A DNA stretch of 64,000 nucleotides from an uncultured Pelagibacteraceae bacterium (GCA_902576765.1 CACGWH010000001.1:39395-103394); one strand, 5' to 3'; counted from the stretch's first letter, positions 42,368-52,155 are shown. The notes: generated by a model not told the origin, from the letters alone. Numbers and translations are program-made.

Positions 42368-43408
42368 TTATCTTGCAGGTGGAACGTAAAGTATTCCGCC
42401 TTTTGTCCATAATTGGTTTGGACCTCTGTCTGGTAAAATACCAGTGTCAGCTATATTTCTCTTATAACTTTCACCGTAGTTACCGACTTGCTTGATAATT
42501 CTTAAGCTCCACTCGTTATCAAGACCAAAAGCAGCTCCTAATTCACCTTCAGCTCCAACTAATCTTTTGATTGCTGGGTTTTCTGAAGTTTTCATTGAGT
42601 CTGCATTTGCTGAAGTGATTCCATATTCTTCTGCTTCAATCATAGCATTTAAAGACCATCTTACGATATCTTCCCATACTGAATCACCTTGTCTAACAAC
42701 TGGACCTAATGGTTCTTTAGAAATAGTTTCAGGTAATACAATGTGCTCGTCTGGATTACTCATTTTTGTTCTTTGAGCAGCTAAACCAGATTTGTCAGTT
42801 GTATACGTATCACATCTTCCTGAATCATAAGCAGCAACAACTTCGTCTGCTTTTTCAAAAGCTACTGGTTCATAAGAAATTCCTTTTGAATTAAAGAAGT
42901 CTCTCATGTTTAACTCAGTTGTTGTACCAATGTTTGTACAAGCTGAGATACCATTTTTGAATTGATTTACTGAAGTGATACCTGAACTTTTTCTAACCAT
43001 AAAACCTTGACCATCGTAAAAGTTTACTCCTACGAAAGTAAGTCCAATATCAGCATCTCTAGAAAGTGTCCAAGTTGTGTTTCTTGATAAAATATCAATC
43101 TCACCAGATGTTAAAGCTGTAAATCTTTCTTTAGCACTTAGTGGTGTAAACTTAACTTTGTTTGCATCACCTAATACTGCAGCAGCTACCGCTCTACATA
43201 CATCAACGTCAACACCAGTCCAATTTCCTGCAGCATCAGCATTAGAAAATCCTGGAAGACCTTGAGATACTCCACATCTTACAAAACCTTTCTTTTGAGT
43301 GTTTTTAAGTGTTTTAGATTTTTTAGCAGCCATAGACTCTGTTGTAAAAGTAAACAACACAGCTACCATAGCAACTAAAGAAGTTAATTGTTTTAAGTAT
43401 TTAAACAT
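42368..43408 (-). CDS. aapJ: general L-amino-acid ABC transporter substrate-binding protein
   Basis: KGFVRCGVSQGLPGFSNADAAGNWTGVDVDVCRAVAAAVLGD. Confidence 0.95.
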   Translation of the reverse strand: MFKYLKQLTSLVAMVAVLFTFTTESMAAKKSKTLKNTQKKGFVRCGVSQGLPGFSNADAAGNWTGVDVDVCRAVAAAVLGDANKVKFTPLSAKERFTALTSGEIDILSRNTTWTLSRDADIGLTFVGVNFYDGQGFMVRKSSGITSVNQFKNGISACTNIGTTTELNMRDFFNSKGISYEPVAFEKADEVVAAYDSGRCDTYTTDKSGLAAQRTKMSNPDEHIVLPETISKEPLGPVVRQGDSVWEDIVRWSLNAMIEAEEYGITSANADSMKTSENPAIKRLVGAEGELGAAFGLDNEWSLRIIKQVGNYGESYKRNIADTGILPDRGPNQLWTKGGILYVPPAR

Positions 43409-43430
43409 TATTCTTCCTTTTGTTATTATT

Positions 43431-43446
43431 TATTTGTTAACAAATA
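43431..43446. repeat. 16-bp perfect palindrome in aapJ leader
   Basis: TATTTGTTAACAAATA. Confidence 0.85.
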
Positions 43447-43467
43447 ATTCAAAACAGTGTTTTGAAT
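43447..43467. repeat. 21-bp inverted repeat in aapJ leader, directly abutting the previous one
   Basis: ATTCAAAAC-AGT-GTTTTGAAT, 9-bp perfect arms. Confidence 0.88.
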
Positions 43468-43585
43468 ATTCATAATTTAAGCATGTAAAAAAACTCTCTT
43501 CAAGAAAAATTTAATATTAATGTGCTATTTGTAAAAATTGCGTCAAGGAAATTCTTTAGAAAAATATATACAAAAAAGACAATAA

Positions 43586-43662
43586 TGGCGCGCCCTGAAG
43601 GATTCGAACCTACGACCCTCGGTTTAGAAAACCGATGCTCTATCCAGCTGAGCTAAGGGCGC
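43586..43662 (-). tRNA. tRNA-Arg (TCT), CCA encoded
   Basis: Minus strand GCGCCCTTAGCTCAGCTGGATAGAGCATCGGTTTTCTAAACCGAGGGTCGTAGGTTCGAATCCTTCAGGGCGCGCCA; anticodon TCT. Confidence 0.96.
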
Positions 43663-43693
43663 ATATATTAATGAATACATATACAACAATAAG

Positions 43694-45100
43694 CTAATTT
43701 TTAAAAAGAAATTTTTTTAAAAGTAGAAGGATTGTTAATAACTCTATTCTACCAATAATCATAAATAAAATAAGACAATATTTTATAAAATAATGCAAAC
43801 TATTAAAGTCAAAATCTTCTAAACCATATAAAGAAGAATTCACAGTATTCATTAATGTTAAAATAGATAATTTAAATGATTTTTCAAAATCGATGCCACT
43901 AAAACTTAATAAAGAAGATAAAATAAAAAGTGATAAAATGAATATAATTATAGTTAAAAAATATTTATTTATTTCAGCAAAATCAAATTTAATATTAGTA
44001 AACATTAATTTATTCATAAAAACATTTTTTGGTCTACTAAATGATAAAATTTGATTAATTGAATATTTGAAAAGAGAATAAATCTTAACAAATCTTAAAC
44101 CCGAGCTTGTAGAAAAAAAAGAGCCTCCTATAATAACTAAAATCAATAATAAAAAGTCTAATCTTGGCTGATTTTCATTAACAGAAAAACCAATATTAGA
44201 CATGCTACTTGAAATAGATAAAAGGTTATCTGAAAATTCATTATTAAAACTGAAAAAAAGAAAAAATATTGTAACGATAAACAAGAAATAAATAATCAAA
44301 TGCAAATCTTCATAGAAAAAATTGATATTTCTTTTTTTAAAAAAAACTAAATTGTAACTAAAAAAAATACTAAAAAAAGAAGTTAACATGAGTAATGATG
44401 TAATAATTACTTGTGAATTTTCTTTAAGTATAATCGATAAATCATTTACAGGTAAAAAACCTCCAGAGGATATAAGGCTAAATGCTAAATTTAATGAGTC
44501 GAATGTTCTTATGGAGAAAATATTCAAAATTATGAATATTATTAATGTTAAAACTGAATATAGTAAAAAGATTTTAATAGCTTGTTTAAAAATTTCTGAA
44601 CTATCAAAGGATATAAAATTCGTTAAAGTTTTCTTAAAATTCTCATCATAAATATCAATTAAAAAAATTATTGAAAATAAAAAATAAAGACCTCCTATCC
44701 ATTGGGTTGATGATCTCCATAAAATCAAGCTTTGATCAATATGTTTTATGTTATCAAATATTGTAAATCCAGTTGATGTAAAACCTGATATAGCTTCAAA
44801 AAAAGAATTTAATAAAGTTAAATTATAAATACTAAAATAAAAAGGGATTGACAGAACTAATGGTACAAAAATATATCCAACAAAAATTGTAAAAATCTTA
44901 TTGAAAATAGTTAATCTTTTTTGTTCAAATTTTAAATTGTAAAATAAAATTGATATTACTAATGAACAAAAAAAACTTAAATAATAAGTATCTAAATTCA
45001 AATATAAATTTAGATAGTAGGAATAAATTATATTAAAAAAAGATAAGATCGATACTAATCCAAAAAAAAAACTTAAATATCTAGTTTCTATTCCAAACAT
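43694..45100 (-). CDS. trkH: Trk-type potassium transporter membrane subunit
   Basis: NSFFEAISGFTSTGFTIF, LILWRSSTQWIGGLYFLF, IIGGSFFSTSSGLRFVKIY; adjacent trkA. Confidence 0.92.
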   Translation of the reverse strand: MFGIETRYLSFFFGLVSILSFFNIIYSYYLNLYLNLDTYYLSFFCSLVISILFYNLKFEQKRLTIFNKIFTIFVGYIFVPLVLSIPFYFSIYNLTLLNSFFEAISGFTSTGFTIFDNIKHIDQSLILWRSSTQWIGGLYFLFSIIFLIDIYDENFKKTLTNFISFDSSEIFKQAIKIFLLYSVLTLIIFIILNIFSIRTFDSLNLAFSLISSGGFLPVNDLSIILKENSQVIITSLLMLTSFFSIFFSYNLVFFKKRNINFFYEDLHLIIYFLFIVTIFFLFFSFNNEFSDNLLSISSSMSNIGFSVNENQPRLDFLLLILVIIGGSFFSTSSGLRFVKIYSLFKYSINQILSFSRPKNVFMNKLMFTNIKFDFAEINKYFLTIIIFILSLFILSSLLSFSGIDFEKSFKLSILTLMNTVNSSLYGLEDFDFNSLHYFIKYCLILFMIIGRIELLTILLLLKKFLFKN

Positions 45101-45104
45101 TCAA

Positions 45105-46496
45105 TTATACTGAACTTAATCTAAAAATATTTTCAACTAAAGGTATTGAATCTTTTTTAACAATAAAAACTACTCTATCATCTTTTTTGAATATAAAATT
45201 TGATCTTGGGATAATAATTTTTTTATCTCTTAAAACAGCACCTATTCTTGACTCTTCAGGAAGATTTGAATTTTTAATTTCTTTGTTTATTAATTCTGAT
45301 GTTTCAATTATTTCAGCTTCTATAACTTCATATTCACCATTAGATATTGTATAAGCGTTCTCAATCGTTCCCTTGTGAATATGTTTTAATATACTTGAGA
45401 CAGTTGTCATTCTTGGGTCAATTAGATCATCTATTTTTAAAGATGACTGAAGTAATGAATAATTTGGTTTGTTAGTTAATGCCATAGTTCTTTTATCTTC
45501 GATATTTTTTTTATCTTTAGCAAACTTTTCAATTAGAACGCTCACCATCAAATTGTCCTCGTCATCATTGGTTAATGCTAAAACAGTTTCAGCTTCCTCT
45601 AAGTTTGCTTCGGTTAAAACTTCCTCATCTAAACCGTCACCATTAATTACTATCGCATCATTAAGTTCACTTGCTAAATATTCGGCACGCTGTTTATCTT
45701 TTTCAACTATTTTTACTCTCACTGTTTCCAAAGTATCTTCGATATTTTTTGCTAGGTTAAATCCAATATTTCCACCACCAATAATTAATATTTTTTTTGA
45801 TATTTTTTCTGAATGACTAAATGCCTCTAAAGTTTCTGACATTTGTGAAGAATTTATTATTACATAAACTTTATCTTCTTTTTTAACCGAGTCTGTTTTT
45901 TTGGGGATAAAAAACTTGTCAGATCTATTTATACCTATGATATTAGCTTCAAGTTTTGGGTATTTTTTTGCTAATTCATTAAATTTGATTCCAATCGATT
46001 TACAATCGTTTTTTATCAAAATTTCTAATAAACGAATTTTATTGTCAGCAAATGGAACGCTATCAAGTGCACCTGGAGCTTCTAATTTTCTTTGAATTGA
46101 TTTAGCAATTTCAATTTCAGGAGAAATTATTACATCAATAGGTAAGTTTTCTTTATTATAAACTCTAGTGAATTTTGGATTTAAATAATCTTGAGATCTT
46201 ATTCTAGCTATTTTTTTTGGTATTTTGAATATTGAAAAAGCGATTTGACATATCAGCATGTTTATCTCATCATTTCTAGTGACAGCAATTATCATATCTG
46301 TTTCAGAAGCATTGGCTTTTTCAAGAATTGAGGGATAAGTTGCTTTTCCAACGATCGCTTTAACATCTAAGCTGTCATCTATTTTTTGAATATCCTCGCT
46401 TGATTGGTCAATAACAGTAATGGAGTGGCCTTGTTCACTCAGTAATTTAGCTATAGTAAATCCTACTCTTCCAGCGCCACAAATAATTATATTCAT
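45105..46496 (-). CDS. trkA: Trk potassium uptake regulatory protein TrkA
   Basis: Two Rossmann/RCK units: MNIIICGAGRVGFTIAKLLSEQGHSITVID and KKILIIGGGNIGFNLAKNIE. Confidence 0.95.
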   Translation of the reverse strand: MNIIICGAGRVGFTIAKLLSEQGHSITVIDQSSEDIQKIDDSLDVKAIVGKATYPSILEKANASETDMIIAVTRNDEINMLICQIAFSIFKIPKKIARIRSQDYLNPKFTRVYNKENLPIDVIISPEIEIAKSIQRKLEAPGALDSVPFADNKIRLLEILIKNDCKSIGIKFNELAKKYPKLEANIIGINRSDKFFIPKKTDSVKKEDKVYVIINSSQMSETLEAFSHSEKISKKILIIGGGNIGFNLAKNIEDTLETVRVKIVEKDKQRAEYLASELNDAIVINGDGLDEEVLTEANLEEAETVLALTNDDEDNLMVSVLIEKFAKDKKNIEDKRTMALTNKPNYSLLQSSLKIDDLIDPRMTTVSSILKHIHKGTIENAYTISNGEYEVIEAEIIETSELINKEIKNSNLPEESRIGAVLRDKKIIIPRSNFIFKKDDRVVFIVKKDSIPLVENIFRLSSV

Positions 46497-46497
46497 T

Positions 46498-47853
46498 TTA
46501 ATTAAATTCTTTTATTCCTAAACCCTTTAATTTTCTGTGAAGAGCGCTTCTTTCCATTCCAACAAAGTTAGCTGTTTTAGATATATTTCCATTAAATTTC
46601 TTCAATTGAATAGTTAAATACTCTTTTTCAAATTTTTCTCTAGCCTCTTTTAAAGGCACAGAAAGGCTATTTTCTTTTATCTTTTCATTAAATGTGTCAT
46701 TTTTAAGAGACTCTTTTACAATATTTGAAATTTTTTCTTTCGTTTCAGGTTGTAATATTGCAATTCTTTCAATTAAATTTCTCAGTTCTCTTACATTTCC
46801 CTTCCAATTATGATTTAAAATATAACTGTCATTTTCATCAATTTGTAATTGTTTGATATTATAATTATCTGAGATTTTTTTTGAAAAATAATCTATCAAT
46901 AAAGGAATATCTGAAACTCTATCGTTTAACGATTGAATATTTATTTCAAAAACATTTAAACGATGATAAAGATCTTCTCTGAAATTACCTATCTTAATTT
47001 CATCCTTTAAATCTTTACTTGATGAGCAAATCAATCTAACATCCACGTTAACATCATTATTTCCATTAAGCCTTTTAAATTTTTGATCAGTCAAAACTCT
47101 CAAAATCTTAGATTGAATTTCTAATGGAATCTCAGAAACCTGATCAATTAATAATGTACCTTTGTTTGCTTTTTCCAAAGCACCATAAGAAATTGATCCA
47201 TTTTCTTTTTCTTCTCCAAATAACTCTAATTCATATTTATTTGTATCTAATAATGCTCCATTTAAGATAATAAATGGCTCTGAAGATCTATTTGAATTTT
47301 TATGAATTTTTCTAGCAATTAATTCTTTACCTGATCCAGAAGGACCATTAATTAAAACTCTACTTTCAGTTAATGAAATTTTTTTTATTTGATCTCTTAT
47401 AGTTGAAATATTTTTGCTATTTCCAACTAACTCATAGGATGAAAACAATTTGTTTTCATAATCTTTATTTTGAGTTTTCAAATTTAAATTTTCAACTGCT
47501 CTTTTTATAAAATTTAACAATCGATTTTGATCAAAAGGCTTCTCAACAAATTCAAATGCACCATGTTTCAATGAATTGACAGCCATCTCTATGTTTGCAT
47601 GTCCCGTAATAATAATTACAGGAACGTCTTTGTTTTTAGATTTAATATGAGATAATAATTCTATTCCATCATTATCACCTTTATCAAGTTTTACATCTAA
47701 TATTGCAATATCAGGAACTTTTTTATCAATTTCCGTTAATGCTTGATTATAATTTGCAGCTAATCTGGTTTTATAACCAGCGTCTAATATTAATTCATTT
47801 AGGATATTTCTAATATCCGAGTTGTCATCAACTATGAGTATTTCTATTGCCAT
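46498..47853 (-). CDS. ntrX: NtrX-type response regulator with AAA+ domain and Fis-type HTH
   Basis: Receiver MAIEILIVDDNSDIRNIL, Walker A GPSGSGKE, C-terminal HTH NISKTANFVGMERSALHRKLKGLGI; adjacent ntrY. Confidence 0.94.
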   Translation of the reverse strand: MAIEILIVDDNSDIRNILNELILDAGYKTRLAANYNQALTEIDKKVPDIAILDVKLDKGDNDGIELLSHIKSKNKDVPVIIITGHANIEMAVNSLKHGAFEFVEKPFDQNRLLNFIKRAVENLNLKTQNKDYENKLFSSYELVGNSKNISTIRDQIKKISLTESRVLINGPSGSGKELIARKIHKNSNRSSEPFIILNGALLDTNKYELELFGEEKENGSISYGALEKANKGTLLIDQVSEIPLEIQSKILRVLTDQKFKRLNGNNDVNVDVRLICSSSKDLKDEIKIGNFREDLYHRLNVFEINIQSLNDRVSDIPLLIDYFSKKISDNYNIKQLQIDENDSYILNHNWKGNVRELRNLIERIAILQPETKEKISNIVKESLKNDTFNEKIKENSLSVPLKEAREKFEKEYLTIQLKKFNGNISKTANFVGMERSALHRKLKGLGIKEFN

Positions 47854-49630
47854 CTATTTTAAAAGTAATTTCTATTTTTGCACCTTCAGAAATTGAAATA
47901 AAATTAATTTCTCCGTTATGATCATTTATAATTTTACTTACTATTGATAAACCTAAACCAGTACCGTTTTTTTTTGTAGTATAATAAGGATTTAGTATTT
48001 CTTTAATGTTATTTGTTTTTTTATCAAAGCCTAAACCATTATCAATCAATATAAACTTAATATGATCATTATTATCTAAAATTTCAATTGCTATTTTTTT
48101 CTCAAAATTTGGGTCTTTTTCAGTTTTTTGCTCAATACTTTCAATAGAATTCTTGATCAAATTAAAAAATACTCTTCCCATTTGCTCTTTATCACAATTA
48201 AATAAAATTTTTTCTAAATTTTTTGAAAAGGTAATAATTATTGATTTATCAATTTCGGAAACTAATTTTATATTCTCCTCTAAAATTTTGATTAAATCAT
48301 TATTTTTAAAAATTGGTTTTGGCATTCTTGCAAAATCAGAAAATTCGTTAACTAAATTTTCAATTTGTTTTATTTGATTATTTATGATTTTAAGATTTTC
48401 CTTAAAATTAATTTGATCTTGCTCATCTATTTTATCAGAATATCTATCTTTAATTCTATCTATGGTTAATTGAATAGGAGTTAATGGGTTTTTAATTTCG
48501 TGTGCAAGTTTTCTTGCCAAATTTCCCCAAGCTTCATGTCTTTCAGTTATAATTAATTTCTCTTGTTGATTTTTCAACCTCTTAATCATCAAATTAAAAT
48601 TTTTATTTAATACTTCCATATCTTTATCAGTTTTAATTTCAGGTACTTTGATATCTAAGTCACCCTGACCGATTGCTGTTGAAGCTAATATCAAATTATT
48701 TATGGACCTAAAAAACCTTGAAGAAAATCTTATAGCGATAGTTATTGATACAAATAATAATAAAGAAACTATTATAATGTAGATTATAGCAAAGGAAATT
48801 TTTATTCCTGTGCTTCTTTCCTCAACGTTATAATAAAAGCTTATAGCCTCTTGAGACTCGTTTAGATAATTTGAAATATCTTTATCTAAATATTTTACAA
48901 CATATAAAAATCTATTTTCAAAATTTTGCAATCTCATAATTGCAGCAGAAATATTAGCTGGAGCGTTAATTATCTTTAATGGACGATCATCTTCTAATAC
49001 TAGATTTAATGCTCGATCTATAGGTGGCTTATAATTCTCTTTATTTTCTGAAGAATAAAATAAAACTTTATCTTTATCGATTATGTGTATTTCATCTACA
49101 TTTCTAATTAATTTTTGCGTTCTTAAAAATCGAAGATATTCGTTTGAATTTTCATTAAGGAATTTTGCACTTTTATTAGTATCAAACGCTATCAAGATTA
49201 TATCAGCTTCAATCTTATTTCTTACTTCTTGAACGTAGCTTTTTGCTAATTCGTAAGAATTATTAACAACTGTTGTAACTTTTTTGTCAAAATATTTTTC
49301 TAAAGCAAAAGTAAATAAAAATAATGAAAAAATAGAAATTAAAATCGATGGTATTAGCGTAAATAAAGAAAAATAAGTTATATATCTTTTGTTAGAAGTT
49401 AATCCGTCTTTATCAATATCAATTTTGATAGATTTTTTAATTTCATTGAAAATAAATACAAATAATAAAAAAAGTAAAAATATATTTAAAATTAATAAAT
49501 ACTGTAAATTATCTTGGTTAAGTTCTATAAAGCCTCTATCGATAAATGTTAAAAATGTTAAAAAACCTATAAATAGTGTGATACTAGATAGAATTATGAT
49601 AAATATATTTTTTTTCAAAAACTCAACCAT
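47828..49630 (-). CDS. ntrY: NtrY-type sensor histidine kinase
   Basis: TM regions, HAMP, H-box EAWGNLARKLAHEIKNPLTPIQLTIDRIK, GTGLGLSIVSKII. Confidence 0.94.
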   Translation of the reverse strand: MVEFLKKNIFIIILSSITLFIGFLTFLTFIDRGFIELNQDNLQYLLILNIFLLFLLFVFIFNEIKKSIKIDIDKDGLTSNKRYITYFSLFTLIPSILISIFSLFLFTFALEKYFDKKVTTVVNNSYELAKSYVQEVRNKIEADIILIAFDTNKSAKFLNENSNEYLRFLRTQKLIRNVDEIHIIDKDKVLFYSSENKENYKPPIDRALNLVLEDDRPLKIINAPANISAAIMRLQNFENRFLYVVKYLDKDISNYLNESQEAISFYYNVEERSTGIKISFAIIYIIIVSLLLFVSITIAIRFSSRFFRSINNLILASTAIGQGDLDIKVPEIKTDKDMEVLNKNFNLMIKRLKNQQEKLIITERHEAWGNLARKLAHEIKNPLTPIQLTIDRIKDRYSDKIDEQDQINFKENLKIINNQIKQIENLVNEFSDFARMPKPIFKNNDLIKILEENIKLVSEIDKSIIITFSKNLEKILFNCDKEQMGRVFFNLIKNSIESIEQKTEKDPNFEKKIAIEILDNNDHIKFILIDNGLGFDKKTNNIKEILNPYYTTKKNGTGLGLSIVSKIINDHNGEINFISISEGAKIEITFKIDGNRNTHS

Positions 49631-49656
49631 AATTTAGAATTATAGTATTTAAATAA

Positions 49657-50763
49657 ATGAACAACTACTTTGTAATATTAGCGGCAGGTAAAAGTAAGAG
49701 ATTTCATAAAAATTTGGACAAACAATTCTATATTTATAAAAATAAAGAGATTATCGAACATTCAATAGAAAAATCATTAAATTCAAAGCTTTTTAAGAAA
49801 ATAATAGTTGTCACAAATAATGCTATTCATTTTAAAAATAAAATATATTCCAAGTCTATTAAAATTATTAAAGGAGGAAAAGAACGATCGGACTCTACAT
49901 TAAATGCATTGAAATTTATAAAAAAATATAAACCAAAAAATGTCTTTATACATGATGCTGCTAGACCAAATTTTTCAATAAGATTACTTAAAAAAATAAC
50001 AAATAGTTTAAAAAAAAATAAAGCTGTTGTACCTATAATTTCTTCAAAAGATTCAATAAAATACAAAATTAAAAATCGAGTATTTAACATTAAAAGAAAT
50101 GATTCATTTTTAACTCAAACACCACAAGCGTTTGCATTTAAAGAATTATACAATTTAGCAATAAATCAAAACAATCAAGTGAGTGATGAGGCATCCCTTT
50201 TTATAAATAATGATTATAAAATAAAATTTATACCAGGTGAAAATCAAAATAATAAAATTACTTTTTTAGATGATATTAATGAACCAAAAACTTTTTTTGG
50301 CATAGGCTTTGATATTCATAAATTAGTTAAAAATAGAAGACTTTATTTAGGTGGATCAAGAATACCTTTTCATTCTGGACTTAAAGGCCATTCAGATGGA
50401 GATGTAATTTTGCATTCAATAATTGATGCAATTTTAGGTGCTACACAAAAAAAAGATATTGGTAGTCTTTTTCCTAATACAAAAAAATTTAAGAATATTA
50501 AATCTGTAAAAATGTTAAAACCCATCTTAATTAATTTAGATAAGGCAAATTTTATTATAAATAATCTTGATATTAATTTAATTTGCGAGCAGCCTAAAGT
50601 TTCAAAATATAGAAATAAGATAGTTAATTCTATTTCAAAAATTATGAATTTAAATAATAACCAAATTAATTTAAAAGGTAAAACAGTTGAAAAATTAGGA
50701 TTAATAGGTAAAGAGAAAGCCATAGCTTGTGAAGTTATAATTTCAATCACAAAGTATGATTAA
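49657..50763 (+). CDS. ispDF: bifunctional MEP cytidylyltransferase / MECDP synthase
   Basis: IspD half (ILAAGKSKRF, HDAARPNFS, TQTPQAF) fused to IspF half (GFDIHKLVKNRRLYLGG, LKGHSDGDVILHSIIDAILGA). Confidence 0.96.
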   Translation: MNNYFVILAAGKSKRFHKNLDKQFYIYKNKEIIEHSIEKSLNSKLFKKIIVVTNNAIHFKNKIYSKSIKIIKGGKERSDSTLNALKFIKKYKPKNVFIHDAARPNFSIRLLKKITNSLKKNKAVVPIISSKDSIKYKIKNRVFNIKRNDSFLTQTPQAFAFKELYNLAINQNNQVSDEASLFINNDYKIKFIPGENQNNKITFLDDINEPKTFFGIGFDIHKLVKNRRLYLGGSRIPFHSGLKGHSDGDVILHSIIDAILGATQKKDIGSLFPNTKKFKNIKSVKMLKPILINLDKANFIINNLDINLICEQPKVSKYRNKIVNSISKIMNLNNNQINLKGKTVEKLGLIGKEKAIACEVIISITKYD

Positions 50764-51259
50764 AAATTTAAACTCGTTATTTGTAACAATGTTTGGTTTA
50801 GGAAAAATAAAACCTATTCCTGGAACCTATGGATCTTTGGCTACGGTAATTATACTTTATTTTTTTTTTCATATTCTATCTATTCCTTCAAATATAATAT
50901 TATTAGGTTTATTGATCATTTTTGTATTATCTTTTTTTTCTGTTGCCTTGCACATTAAAGATAGTGATAATAAAGATCCTAAAGAGGTAATAATTGATGA
51001 ATTCATTGGTCAATCTATTCCAATTTATTTATACGAGATTTCTCATGGAATAAAAAAATCTCCTGATGAAGCTCTAATATTTTATGGTGTTTGTTTTATC
51101 CTGTTTCGATTTTTTGATATTGTAAAACCTTTCCCTGTTAATTATTTTGACAAAAACTACAAAAATAGTTTTGGTGTAATTATGGATGATGTTTGTGCAG
51201 GATTTTATGTTGTTATATCTTTAATTTGTTTTATGGTTTTAAGTAGTTATTTGATGTGA
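50756..51259 (+). CDS. pgpA: phosphatidylglycerophosphatase A
   Basis: FGLGKIKPIPGTYGSLATV; VIIDEFIGQSIP; FDIVKPFPVNYFDKN; GVIMDDVCAGFY. Confidence 0.94.
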   Translation: MIKNLNSLFVTMFGLGKIKPIPGTYGSLATVIILYFFFHILSIPSNIILLGLLIIFVLSFFSVALHIKDSDNKDPKEVIIDEFIGQSIPIYLYEISHGIKKSPDEALIFYGVCFILFRFFDIVKPFPVNYFDKNYKNSFGVIMDDVCAGFYVVISLICFMVLSSYLM

Positions 51260-51720
51260 TGAAATCATTAATTAAGATTTTAGCCAAAAAGAAACTTAGA
51301 ATTTCGGTTGTAGAATCATGCACTGGTGGACTACTAGCTAGCAAAATAACATCTACAAGTGGAGCATCTAAAGTATTTAATTTAGGATTTGTTACTTATT
51401 CAAACCATGCAAAAATAAAAATTTTAAAAGTAAATAAAAATATTATTCAGAAATACGGTGCAGTAAGTCACGAATGCTGTTTAATGATGGTAAACAATTT
51501 ATCTAAAATCTCAAAAGCCAATATTAATGTTTCAATTACTGGAATAGCGGGCCCAAAAGGTGGTACTAAATCAAAACCTGTAGGATTAGTTTATATTGGA
51601 ATTAAGAAAGGTAATAAAATTAGTGTAAATAAGTGCTTATTTAAAAGTAAAAAAAGATCTTCAATACAAAAAGCTTCAGTGAATAAAGCCTTAAATTTAA
51701 TTCTTAGAACTGTGAAATAA
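51256..51720 (+). CDS. pncC: CinA C-terminal domain / nicotinamide-nucleotide amidohydrolase
   Basis: VVESCTGGLLASKITSTSGASKVFNLGFVTYSN; SITGIAGPKGGTKSKPVGLVYI. Confidence 0.93.
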   Translation: MMKSLIKILAKKKLRISVVESCTGGLLASKITSTSGASKVFNLGFVTYSNHAKIKILKVNKNIIQKYGAVSHECCLMMVNNLSKISKANINVSITGIAGPKGGTKSKPVGLVYIGIKKGNKISVNKCLFKSKKRSSIQKASVNKALNLILRTVK

Positions 51721-52155
51721 TTCTTTTGCTCTCTTCTGAAAAGCGTCAGCAATTTTCTCTAATCCAAATTGAAATGAAATGATCATTAAAGAATTTAAAA
51801 ATTTATTTTTGATTTCAAAATCAATATCAAAAGTTACTTCTGTATAACCATTTTTTTGATCACTAAAAATCCAATTATTTGATAGATGGTTTAAAGGTCC
51901 ATCAATATTTTTTACAAATATAGAATCTTTTTTTTTATTAAAGATCACATCACTTTTATATGTATCTTTAAATGGTCCTTTTCCAATTGTAAGGTCAGCA
52001 ATAATATTCTTTAGATCACCTTGGTCTTTATTTTTATATATTTTTGCATTATAGCAAAAAGGAACAAATTCTGGATATTTTTCAATGTCTAAAACCAAAT
52101 CTATTAAATCTTTTTTTTTACATTCAATTAATCGCTTAACTGAAGCCTTGGGCAT
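51697..52155 (-). CDS. COQ10/START-domain polyketide cyclase-like protein
   Basis: LIDLVLDIEKYPEFVPFCYNAKI...FDIDFEIKNKFLNSLMIISFQFGLEKIADAFQKRAKELF. Confidence 0.92.
   Translation of the reverse strand: MPKASVKRLIECKKKDLIDLVLDIEKYPEFVPFCYNAKIYKNKDQGDLKNIIADLTIGKGPFKDTYKSDVIFNKKKDSIFVKNIDGPLNHLSNNWIFSDQKNGYTEVTFDIDFEIKNKFLNSLMIISFQFGLEKIADAFQKRAKELFHSSKN

Noticed and set aside
45469-45816. 115-aa plus ORF antisense to trkA
   Set aside because: Shadow ORF opposite RCK domain.
50370-50750. 126-aa minus ORF antisense to ispDF
   Set aside because: Opposite conserved IspF half.
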